Source of the DNA: a virus
Length of the DNA stretch: 42,976 nt
Reading direction: 5' to 3' (one strand)
Virus record (IMG/VR): IMGVR_UViG_3300036768_000242
Coordinates: 1-42,976 of that record
Shown here: positions 15,343 to 23,162 of the stretch, piece by piece
Numbering within the stretch: the first letter of the stretch is position 1
How the letters are laid out: the number at the start of each line of letters is the position of its first letter
Made by a program: the position numbers and the translations under genes
Notes under the pieces: model-generated
What the model was told of the DNA's origin: nothing
Database searches by the model: none
Seen by the model: the letters and a program-made list of their open reading frames with translations, nothing else

Positions 15343-16413
15343 ATGGCACAACCGTCTGTCGGCGTCAGCTTCAAGTCCGCTGGCCTCGCCTACCTGAACA
15401 ATCTGCTGGTCAGCCGCGGCGGCCGGTGGCAGGTTCTCGCCCGCGACTACGGCGGCTCTCTGACCAACATCAGCCCCGGCAGCAGCTTTGTTGCGCCGAT
15501 GGCCCTGGATGGCAAATGGCGCGACGACCTGTTCGCGATCAAGCGGGTCAATGGTCGCTGGGTTTACAACCTGGCGCCCAACTGCGGCTTCTACCCGGTG
15601 GGCTACGTCCTGCCTGAGGGCATCGAGCGCGCACCGAAGATCGACAGTGACCCACTCGACGGGTTGCAGGCCCTGGACCCTGTGCGCGTCGACATGCAGA
15701 AGCGTTCCAAGGCGCTGATGTTCACCCCGATGGAGCGGAACCTCGTGGTGGATGCGCTGCGTTTCAACCAGCCGCTGACCGGACTGTTGGAGCGGGCCGC
15801 CGGCTCAGGCACCTACTTCGCTGGTGAGTCCACAGATGATGAGCCGTTGCGGCGCCAGATCATCGTGACTCACGAGGATAAGCAGGGCGGTCTGTCCTTC
15901 CGCAACGCTTTCCCGTTCCCGAAGTGCGTGCTCACCGACCTCGGCTCAGAGAAAGGCAACCGCAAGGACGCCGACGCGGCGAAGTTCACGCTCTCTCGTG
16001 AGATCTGCCCATTCTTCGTGGACTCGTCGGACGTGCCGCTCGTCGACGGCCGGTGGTCGACTGGGGAGATCTGGGATCAGAACGTTGTTCCGGGCCTGAC
16101 ATTCGTGCCGGGGTCTGACGGCTCGCTGAAGCCTGTGGCGACACCCACGGCGGCCACGACGGCCACGCTGGTGTTCCCTGCGCCGATTGGCGGCACGTCG
16201 CCGTACACGTACACGGTCGCGAAGTCGGCGAGCTCGAGCATGACCTCGCCGTCGTCGGTCACGGTGGGCAGCACCACAGTGGCCAACGGTGTGGTGACGC
16301 TGGCCCTGACTGGTCTGACGACCTCAACCACGTCGTACTTCCAGGTGACTGTCACCGACGACGACTCGGTGACCGCGGTGTCGGCGGTGTCGAACTCGGC
16401 CACCCAGCCGTAA
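15343..16413 (+). CDS. Major tail (tube) protein with an Ig-like C-terminal domain
   Basis: 356 aa, ATG 15343 after GAAAGGAA. Residues 1 to about 260 form the tube subunit (NNLLVSRGGRWQVLARDYGG, FTPMERNLVVDALRF). From about residue 262 a Thr/Ser/Val-rich Ig-like domain follows (YTYTVAKSASSSMTSPSSV, LTGLTTSTTSYFQVTVTDDD), a typical surface decoration of siphophage tail tubes. The 97-bp gap before it holds only the ribosome binding site and a weak CCGGA/TCCGG hairpin. Confidence 0.92.
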   Translation: MAQPSVGVSFKSAGLAYLNNLLVSRGGRWQVLARDYGGSLTNISPGSSFVAPMALDGKWRDDLFAIKRVNGRWVYNLAPNCGFYPVGYVLPEGIERAPKIDSDPLDGLQALDPVRVDMQKRSKALMFTPMERNLVVDALRFNQPLTGLLERAAGSGTYFAGESTDDEPLRRQIIVTHEDKQGGLSFRNAFPFPKCVLTDLGSEKGNRKDADAAKFTLSREICPFFVDSSDVPLVDGRWSTGEIWDQNVVPGLTFVPGSDGSLKPVATPTAATTATLVFPAPIGGTSPYTYTVAKSASSSMTSPSSVTVGSTTVANGVVTLALTGLTTSTTSYFQVTVTDDDSVTAVSAVSNSATQP

Positions 16414-16423
16414 TACCCAAGGC

Positions 16424-16460
16424 GTCCCCGGTGGGTGCACGGCTGACACCCACCGGGGAC
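16424..16460 (+). terminator. Strong intergenic hairpin after the tail tube gene
   Basis: GTCCCCGGTGGGTG (16424-16437) and CACCCACCGGGGAC (16447-16460) form a perfect 14-bp stem around a 9-nt loop, 11 bp after the stop. No clear T-run follows, so it may act as an mRNA 3' stabiliser or processing site for the abundant tube transcript, or as a non-canonical terminator. Confidence 0.7.
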
Positions 16461-16510
16461 TTCCGGATGTTCTCAGCCGAATCCTCAACAGCAGAAGGGA
16501 ATCAGCCGAC

Positions 16511-17080
16511 ATGTCGCAGCCGACCAAGCCCGACGCCGGACGTCAGGCCCGTGAGCAGGCCCAGGCCTACAACAGCATCTTCGCGATCAGTCCGCTCAAA
16601 CTCGACGATGGCACGACAATCGAAGTCCCGCCGCACCCAGACCTCGAGCTGTGGGACGAGGAAGCGCTCGCCGCCTTGCAGAAGTTGAACTACGAGTGCG
16701 AATCCTACGATCGGCACCCGGATATGTATTTTCCCGGTGACACTTTCACCGATAAGGCCGGCAACCAGATCACGGTGCCGGGTGAGATCCGCAAGGGTCT
16801 CTTGAAAGAGAACCCGCGCCGCAAGACCGACCCCCAGACGGGCGAAGTGACCATTCTGGATCCGCCTTACAAGGTGCAGGTGGTGCAGATAGCACTCGGC
16901 CCCGAGGGGTATGCGCGGTTGCGCGCGGGCACGATCAATGGTCGCAGGGGATGCGCGGCGGATGTGTGGCGGCACTGGGCAGGGCGTGGTGTCGATCTGG
17001 CGGATCGGGCTGATGCCGATCCCAAAAGTGTGGGAAGCACTGGCGTTTTGGCGGCTGTGGCCGCGCCAGATAGCAAGTGA
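16511..17080 (+). CDS. Tail assembly chaperone (G-type, unshifted product)
   Basis: 189 aa. Preceded by AGAAGGGA. An acidic helical protein (PPHPDLELWDEEALAALQKL, EIRKGLLKENPRR) with the GPEGYARLRAG segment usual near the end of G-type chaperones and a final DPKSVGST-like stretch. Together with the shifted product it coats the tape measure during tail assembly. Confidence 0.88.
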   Translation: MSQPTKPDAGRQAREQAQAYNSIFAISPLKLDDGTTIEVPPHPDLELWDEEALAALQKLNYECESYDRHPDMYFPGDTFTDKAGNQITVPGEIRKGLLKENPRRKTDPQTGEVTILDPPYKVQVVQIALGPEGYARLRAGTINGRRGCAADVWRHWAGRGVDLADRADADPKSVGSTGVLAAVAAPDSK

Positions 17081-17492
17081 CCTACGCAGGTTCTTCCCGG
17101 GCTGCCACATCGCCGACTGGCACCAGGGGCGGATGAGCAGCTTCGAGCTGCTCGAATTGTTCGGGGTGTCGATAGTGGATGACCCTGAAGCCCGGATCCG
17201 CACGATTCAAGTCGATTTCGCACCCGAGGACGGTGCGGTGTCTGCGGCGATGCGCGACGGCGATCGCCCCGAGTGGAAGCAGATGCTCGCCCAGGCCGCC
17301 AATGAGTCGGCCGTGTTGCGCGCTGGAATGCTGCCGGGATCTGATGCCACCGCGTATGGGTCGCGCCTGTTCTTTCCTGTTTCGCGGATCCGCGAGATGG
17401 AGGCCGAGCAGCAAGCGGTGCTCGCCGAGGAGCGGCGGCTGCGGGACGAGGGCCTTGATGACGACGGCCTGTATTCGCTGTGGAACGAATAG
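16511..17492 (+). CDS. Tail assembly chaperone G-T fusion made by programmed frameshift
   Basis: A second frame, open to 17492, encodes WEALAFWRLWPRQIASDLRR, FFPGCHIADWHQGRMSSFEL and a charged coiled-coil C terminus, the usual T domain, and has no start of its own with a ribosome binding site. Moving from the G frame to this frame needs a +1 (or -2) shift. The only obvious slippery site is CCCAAAAG at 17021-17028, which would give ...D-P-K-V-W-E-A-L. The tape measure gene follows, as in nearly all siphophages. Confidence 0.82.
17021..17028 (+). promoter_or_regulatory. Slippery site for G-T frameshifting
   Basis: CCC AAA AG in the G frame. A +1 slip of the Pro codon CCC to CCA gives CCA AAA GTG TGG in the T frame; a -2 slip in the A-run would also reach it. 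Most mycobacteriophages use -1 at GGGAAA-like sites, so direction and sequence are less usual here. Confidence 0.6.
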
Positions 17493-17505
17493 GAGGTGCG
17501 CTGAA

Positions 17506-20500
17506 ATCGCTATTCATGTAGACGTTTTGGCTCGCCTGAATGAGCGTTCTTCCCGCGAGGCCGCGGCCCAGCTGGAGCGGCAGTTCGACGATGTTGACGT
17601 CGATGTTGTGACGCATCTGGACGATCGGTCGGTGCGGCAGGCGACACAGATGCTGGAGTTGCAGTTCGATGAGGCCGGCCGCCGATCTGTTGATGCCTTC
17701 TCGCGCAGCTTCGATGGTCGCTGGCGAGATACTCACAGCCGCTTCATCTCTGACAACAACCTGATGGTCGAGTCGGCGCACAACACATCGACGGCGTTCG
17801 GGAACCTCGGCAATTCGAGCGCCGCGCTGACTACCCAATTGACAGGCCTGGGCGGCGTTATCGGCGCATTGGGCCGTATCGGCACTCCGATCGCAATTGT
17901 CGGCATGGGAGCCGCGCTTGTAGAGGTCGCTGGAGTGGCGGCGTCGGCGGCGCAGTCCCTTGCGCTGCTGCCGGGCGTTCTGGGCGCGGCGGGCGCTGCG
18001 TTCGGGACACTCAAGTTGGGAATGTTGGGATTCGGCGACGCGCTGGACAGCATTTCGGATCCAGAAAAGTTCGCCGAGGCGCTGCGGGAGTTGGCGCCGA
18101 ACGCGCAGCAAGCCGCGCTGGCCATCCAGTCGTTGATGCCTTCGTTCGACCAGCTGCGCAACGCCACTCAGAACGCGCTGTTCGCCGGTGTCGGCCCGCA
18201 ACTGGACCAGTTGGTCAGTCAGTACCTGCCAACTATTCAGAGCATGACGACGAGCATCGCGAGCTCGTTCAACGAGATGTTCATGGGCGTCACGGATCAG
18301 TTGATGACACCCGAAACACAGTCCGCGATGGCGGAGTTGGCGAACAATGTGGCGGGCGCTTTTCGTGAGCTCGCGCCGGCGGTTACGCCGCTGACTGAGG
18401 CGTTCGCCGACATCATGTCGGTAGGTTCCGGCTTTCTGCCTGAGCTTGCTGCGGCCGCAACTGATGCGGCGGAATCGTTCGCAAAGTTCATTTCGGAGGC
18501 CCGCCAGTCCGGTGATCTTCAGAAGTTCATGGGCGAGGGCCTGGACACATTGAAGCTGCTCGGCGAGGGCGCCAAGGAGCTCGTTGAGGCGTTCTTCAAA
18601 CTGGCGCCGATCGGCCAGGAAGTGCTGCCAGACATCGTCGAGATGCTGGGCCTGGTCAATGACGTGATGCCGCTGATCGGTGGCGCAGCGCTGCTGATCG
18701 GGCCGTCGTTCGGAGTGTGGGCGACCGCGCTCGGACCGGTGAGCACGCTCATTGACGGCATAGGCACCGCCTTCGAGGCGCTGCCGGGGATCGTGACCGT
18801 GGTCGGCAACACCATCATCACGATGGCAAACCACATCGGGAACGCCCTTGACGCCGCGATGGGTCCATTCATCAACTGGGACGACTACCCGCTTCTGAGC
18901 GTGCCGGGTGCGAATGGCCCTGGCGGCCCGCTGTCGCAGAGCGCGATTGACAAGATCCACGGCACCGAACGCGGCGGTATCGGCCAAACGTTCGTGCCAC
19001 ATTCCGTTGCGAGCCGCGATTATCCATTACCCGGTCAAGATCCCTGGGACCAGTTCACCATCGCCAGGATTGGTGATGGAAGTGGCTGGACTTCACAGCC
19101 GCTGTTGGGTGGACGTTCGACGGGCACAGGCGCCGGTGGTCCGCGGTTACCCGATGCACCTGTGTTGCCGTATGGCACCCAGCTGCCGCCGGGCATCCCT
19201 GGTATGCCGCAAACCGCAGCCACTTTCGGTGCCGAGTCGAGCTACCTCGATGCTCAGCACAACCTGGCCGAGAAGCAGGCGCGACTAACGCAACTCCAGC
19301 AGTCAGGTGTGGCTACGGCCGAGGATGTGCTGAAGGCCCGCAACGATGTGGCGAACGCCGAGCGTGACTTTCAGGCCGCCGAGATGCGCCTGCAGGAGTC
19401 GCGGCAGAACCAGTACGAGCAGATGGTCAAGGCCAACGACCGGCTGACCAAGCAGATGGGTGACGCGACCAACGCTTTGGGGCAGATCGGCGCGACGCTG
19501 GACCAGGACTTCGGGATCTCCAAGGGTTTGGCGGGGATTGCGGAGAACATCACGAAGTTCATCGCGAACCTGGCTGCGGCACCGCTACTGGGGGCGATGA
19601 AGGGCCAGCAGGCCGCTCTCGGATTCCCCGACGGTGCAGCCGGTACGGGTTTGGTGGGTGCGTTGGCGTCCTCGGGTGCTTTCGGGCCGAACTTCGTGCC
19701 TACGTCCACGTTCGCCACGATGGTGGGCGGGCCTAGCGTGTCGTCGCTGGGGCCTGCGGCGCTGATGCCCGGCGGGGGCGGCGGAATCCCGTACGGGCTA
19801 CCAGCGGGCTCTGATGTCTCTGGCGCTGCAGGATTCCCCCCGTGGGTGCAGCAGATCGCGCAGGCGTTCGGACTGACACCGAGCACGTATGCGGGACACC
19901 AGGAATCCAACCGGCAAGAGGCTGGGTTCGCGCCCAACCCACAAAACCTCAACCGCGGCATCGACTGGTCTGGTCCACCCGAGAACATGCAGGCGTTTGC
20001 CGACTATCTCAAGACCGTGCCCGGCATGGAGCAGGTCATCTGGCAGAACCCCAACACCGGCCAGCGCGTGGGGATCGCTGGCGGCCGGGATGTCACGAAC
20101 AGCGGGTATTACGCGGGCGACTACGGCGGCCACACCGATCACGTACACACGCGGCAGAGCAGCTCTATCCCACTTCCTGGCATGCCCGGCGTCCCTGGCG
20201 GCAGCCGCACCATGCCCGGCCAGTCCTGGTCGGCGGACTGGAACGCCATCGCCCAGAGTGAGTCCGGCGGCAACTGGAGCATCGACACAGGCAACGGCTA
20301 CTCCGGCGGGTTGCAGTTCTCCCCGTCGAGTTGGGTGGCGGCCGGGGGGACGCAGTACGCGCCGAGCGCGAATCTGGCCAGCCCCTACCAGCAGGCGTTG
20401 GCGGCCGAGAATCTGTTGGCGTTGCAGGGGCCGGGCGCGTGGCCGAACACGTTCGTGCCGGGCAGCAGCGGCCCACTTCCGCCGGGGCTGCCGCAGGGGG

Positions 20501-21348
20501 GCCGTGGTGTCACCGGTGGGCCGGGACAGTCCTTTGGGTTCCCAGGAGCGCCGCAGGCGCCTAGTTGGCCCGGCGGCCAGGGCGGCGGTGACTGGTTTAG
20601 CGGTCCCGGCGGGCCGCCCACGGGGCCAACGGTGCTCGGTGGCATCAACCCACCGCGCGGTGTCGGTTCGGGTTTCGGCGGGTTCAGCGGAGGGATCATC
20701 GGTGGGTTGTTCTCTGCGGGCATGGCTGCCGCGCAGTCGGCCATTTCCGGTGCGACGGCTGCCGGGCAGGCGGGCGCGGCGGCGGCGGGAGCCGGCGGGG
20801 ACGCGGCCTCGTCGGGTGCCAGCGGTGGCGGCGGTGCGGCTGGCGGGCAGGCTGGGGCGGCCGGTATCGCGGCGGGCGGTGCTGCCGCGTCAGCGGTGCT
20901 GGAGACGGCCACAAAGCTGATCAATCGGGGTATCGGGTACGGCGGCCAGGTGGTGGGCATCGGCGCCAACGCTCTGCAGGAGGCGCTGCTGCCGGCGGGC
21001 GCATCGGAGCTGGCGGGCAACAACTGGGCAATCCGGATCGGCGGGGCAATTATCGGCGCAACCCCGATGCTGCCGAACCTGGCGGGCCTGGGTGGCCAGC
21101 AGCCGCCGGAGGGGTTAACCCCGGAGCAGGCCGCGCAGTTCAAGGCCGGGCAGGGTCGCACACCCGAAGATGTGGCCAGCGCGGGCCGCGGCGGCGTGGG
21201 CCAATCGGCCGGGCAGAGCATCAACAGCAATAACCGGACGACCAACATCACTCAGAACATCACCAACCAGAACGCCACCGAAGACCTGTTGGGCCGCGAT
21301 CTTGCCTGGCATGGGCAGCAAGCCGCAGCCCCGCGGGGGCGGCCGTGA
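17506..21348 (+). CDS. Tape measure protein with cell-wall hydrolase domains
   Basis: About 1280 aa. AGGAGG (17491-17496) is perfectly placed for 17506, but that codon is ATC. The frame there reads (I)AIHVDVLARLNERSSREAA, a usual tape measure start; the first standard start is TTG 17527. Hydrophobic stretches lie near residues 129-182 and 392-442. Residues 780-885 resemble a peptidase-like module ending in GGHTDHVHTRQS. Residues 907-986 are an Rpf/transglycosylase-like domain (WNAIAQSESGGNWSIDTGNG, GGLQFSPSSW, GAWPNTF) that keeps the catalytic-type Glu. The C terminus is Gly/Ala-rich. The protein sets tail length and probably opens the host wall at entry, as reported for phage TM4. Confidence 0.92.
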   Translation: MAIHVDVLARLNERSSREAAAQLERQFDDVDVDVVTHLDDRSVRQATQMLELQFDEAGRRSVDAFSRSFDGRWRDTHSRFISDNNLMVESAHNTSTAFGNLGNSSAALTTQLTGLGGVIGALGRIGTPIAIVGMGAALVEVAGVAASAAQSLALLPGVLGAAGAAFGTLKLGMLGFGDALDSISDPEKFAEALRELAPNAQQAALAIQSLMPSFDQLRNATQNALFAGVGPQLDQLVSQYLPTIQSMTTSIASSFNEMFMGVTDQLMTPETQSAMAELANNVAGAFRELAPAVTPLTEAFADIMSVGSGFLPELAAAATDAAESFAKFISEARQSGDLQKFMGEGLDTLKLLGEGAKELVEAFFKLAPIGQEVLPDIVEMLGLVNDVMPLIGGAALLIGPSFGVWATALGPVSTLIDGIGTAFEALPGIVTVVGNTIITMANHIGNALDAAMGPFINWDDYPLLSVPGANGPGGPLSQSAIDKIHGTERGGIGQTFVPHSVASRDYPLPGQDPWDQFTIARIGDGSGWTSQPLLGGRSTGTGAGGPRLPDAPVLPYGTQLPPGIPGMPQTAATFGAESSYLDAQHNLAEKQARLTQLQQSGVATAEDVLKARNDVANAERDFQAAEMRLQESRQNQYEQMVKANDRLTKQMGDATNALGQIGATLDQDFGISKGLAGIAENITKFIANLAAAPLLGAMKGQQAALGFPDGAAGTGLVGALASSGAFGPNFVPTSTFATMVGGPSVSSLGPAALMPGGGGGIPYGLPAGSDVSGAAGFPPWVQQIAQAFGLTPSTYAGHQESNRQEAGFAPNPQNLNRGIDWSGPPENMQAFADYLKTVPGMEQVIWQNPNTGQRVGIAGGRDVTNSGYYAGDYGGHTDHVHTRQSSSIPLPGMPGVPGGSRTMPGQSWSADWNAIAQSESGGNWSIDTGNGYSGGLQFSPSSWVAAGGTQYAPSANLASPYQQALAAENLLALQGPGAWPNTFVPGSSGPLPPGLPQGGRGVTGGPGQSFGFPGAPQAPSWPGGQGGGDWFSGPGGPPTGPTVLGGINPPRGVGSGFGGFSGGIIGGLFSAGMAAAQSAISGATAAGQAGAAAAGAGGDAASSGASGGGGAAGGQAGAAGIAAGGAAASAVLETATKLINRGIGYGGQVVGIGANALQEALLPAGASELAGNNWAIRIGGAIIGATPMLPNLAGLGGQQPPEGLTPEQAAQFKAGQGRTPEDVASAGRGGVGQSAGQSINSNNRTTNITQNITNQNATEDLLGRDLAWHGQQAAAPRGRP

Positions 21349-23096
21349 CCGCGCCCGCTGTCCGTTGGCCCGCCGGCGACATCACCCCGCACGGCTGGTG
21401 GCATCTAGTCAACGACACCCGTCCATTAATGCGGCTGCTCGCCTATGACGGGTCGATCGACATTCAGCTCATGGGCGGGTTCGCGCCGCCCTTCCACGAT
21501 CCGATGCTGCCCGAAGGTGTTGCGGTCACCGGTCTTTCCGGCCTGATCCCGCCGTCGCGGCACATCAAGCAGAAAGGCGCCACCCAGGACGGCGCCACCC
21601 AGCTCGACGCCCTCTACGACGAGATCGCAGTGGAGCTGGACATCGAGTGCATCGCCCGTGACCAGAAACACCTGCGCCGCGTCGTGCGCGATGTCATCGC
21701 CTCCATCGACGCCAAACAGCAGAGCGAGCTGGGGTTCTTCACGCACGACATGACCTACTGGTGGGCGCCGATCCGGTGGGACAAGTCCGGCATGGCCTGG
21801 CAGTTGGGCAACCAGCAGGTCAACCGGCAGCCGATGGCGCTGCGTCTGACGGCTGACAACGGGTTCTGGCGCACCTACGCCGACACCGCGATGTTCCGGT
21901 TCTTCTACGGCGCGTCCGGGCTGCTCGAGGAGTTCGACACCGACTACTCGGGGGACGGGGACGCCGGCCCGAACTGGCCGCAGTGGTACGACCCCGACGA
22001 CGGCGCGGGCGTGGCCACTACGCGCGGCGGCGAGCTGGTATGGGACGGCTCGGGCACCACGGCGCGCCAGTGCATCCTCGGCCCCCGCAAGGATTACGAG
22101 ACCGCCTCCGATAACCAGATCATCGAAGTCGAGATCGGCGAGATCCCCCAGACCGTGCTGGCCAACGGGGCTTACGACGTCGTGGGCGGGCGCATGGGCC
22201 GCGACGTGGACGACGACTGGGACGGCAACGGGGTGTTCGCCTACTTCGGGCGGCCTCAGTTCACCAACGGCGGCGAGCTGAAGTTGGTGCGGTTCAACAA
22301 CTTTGTCCCCACGGTGATGAGGGCCGTGACCGAAGTGGGCATGCGCACGCCGACGATGCGCGAAAAGCTGGCACTGGTTTGCGGAGAGGAGGGCAACCCG
22401 CGCGTATTCCGGCTGCTGCGCAACGGGATCACGATCCTCACCCATATTGAGACCGACGAGGGCTCGGAGTTGGGCGCAGACTTCCGCGGCGTCGGCGCCG
22501 GCTTGGTGGCCGGCGCGGGCGGGTCCTCGCAGGCCGAGCCCGCCGCTATCCGCCGGCTCACCGCCGGGGACAACGTGGCCCAGGCGCAGGGCGGTTTCCT
22601 CAAGCGGTGGAACGTCGGCGACCAGTCCTACTACGACGACTACACGATCTTCGGCCCCGCAGAGAAGGTGCGCATCTGGAATGGCCCGGGCGCCGGCCCC
22701 AACGACTACGTGGAGCTGGGGCCGCTGCTGGCCAATCAGGTGGTGTTCCTGCGGACCGATCCGCGCAAGCCGGTCATCCAGGACCTGACCGTGATCCCGG
22801 CGACACCGCAGCAGCTCAACATCTTCCAGGCCGCGCTGGCCGGGTTCCTCTCATTCGCTTTCGCCGGGAACGTGCCCCCGCTGCTGGTGGGTATCGAATC
22901 GCTGTTCGGGATTCTGCCGCCGCAGGCCAACCTGCATTCGCTGGTGTCGGGGCGATTCTCGGATGCGGCGGCCATCCCGGCCCGCTCGCCGGGCAATCCG
23001 TTGCAGCCGTACTACGTGCGCGTCGAGGTTGACGGCGGAAACGCGAACACCAAGATCATCGCCTCGGGCGTGCCGCTTCGGAGATACCCGCTCTAA
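21345..23096 (+). CDS. Minor tail protein (distal tail type)
   Basis: 583 aa; GTG 21345 overlaps the tape measure stop (GTGA). First minor tail gene after the tape measure, where actinophages place the Dit-like protein. Contains HGWWHLVNDTRPLMRLLAYD, LLEEFDTDYSGDGDAGPNW (typical of these large minor tail proteins) and a beta-sandwich-like second half (PAEKVRIWNGPGAGPNDYVE). Joins the tail tube to the baseplate. Confidence 0.85.
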   Translation: MTAPAVRWPAGDITPHGWWHLVNDTRPLMRLLAYDGSIDIQLMGGFAPPFHDPMLPEGVAVTGLSGLIPPSRHIKQKGATQDGATQLDALYDEIAVELDIECIARDQKHLRRVVRDVIASIDAKQQSELGFFTHDMTYWWAPIRWDKSGMAWQLGNQQVNRQPMALRLTADNGFWRTYADTAMFRFFYGASGLLEEFDTDYSGDGDAGPNWPQWYDPDDGAGVATTRGGELVWDGSGTTARQCILGPRKDYETASDNQIIEVEIGEIPQTVLANGAYDVVGGRMGRDVDDDWDGNGVFAYFGRPQFTNGGELKLVRFNNFVPTVMRAVTEVGMRTPTMREKLALVCGEEGNPRVFRLLRNGITILTHIETDEGSELGADFRGVGAGLVAGAGGSSQAEPAAIRRLTAGDNVAQAQGGFLKRWNVGDQSYYDDYTIFGPAEKVRIWNGPGAGPNDYVELGPLLANQVVFLRTDPRKPVIQDLTVIPATPQQLNIFQAALAGFLSFAFAGNVPPLLVGIESLFGILPPQANLHSLVSGRFSDAAAIPARSPGNPLQPYYVRVEVDGGNANTKIIASGVPLRRYPL

Positions 23097-23162
23097 ATGG
23101 CCACCACTCTCTACGGCGCCCGCGTGGTGCCGGGTAGAAACACGCCCAGGGTCTCGCGGTGA
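23097..23162 (+). CDS. 21-residue peptide between minor tail genes
   Basis: ATG 23097 directly follows the previous TAA. It encodes MATTLYGARVVPGRNTPR plus three residues and stops in a TGA that overlaps the next GTG. It may be a real micropeptide, a leader that couples translation of the next gene, or the remnant of a longer protein. No ribosome binding site of its own is evident. Confidence 0.4.
   Translation: MATTLYGARVVPGRNTPRVSR

Noticed and set aside
17179-17505. Tape measure start at ATG 17179
   Set aside because: This extension lies wholly within the T-frame coding region, is Arg/Cys-rich and shadow-like, and ignores the AGGAGG at 17491.
16867-19002. Very long open frame on the minus strand (over 700 codons)
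   Set aside because: Antisense to the chaperone and tape measure genes; its His/Arg-rich composition is the typical shadow of GC-rich coding DNA, with no ribosome binding site.
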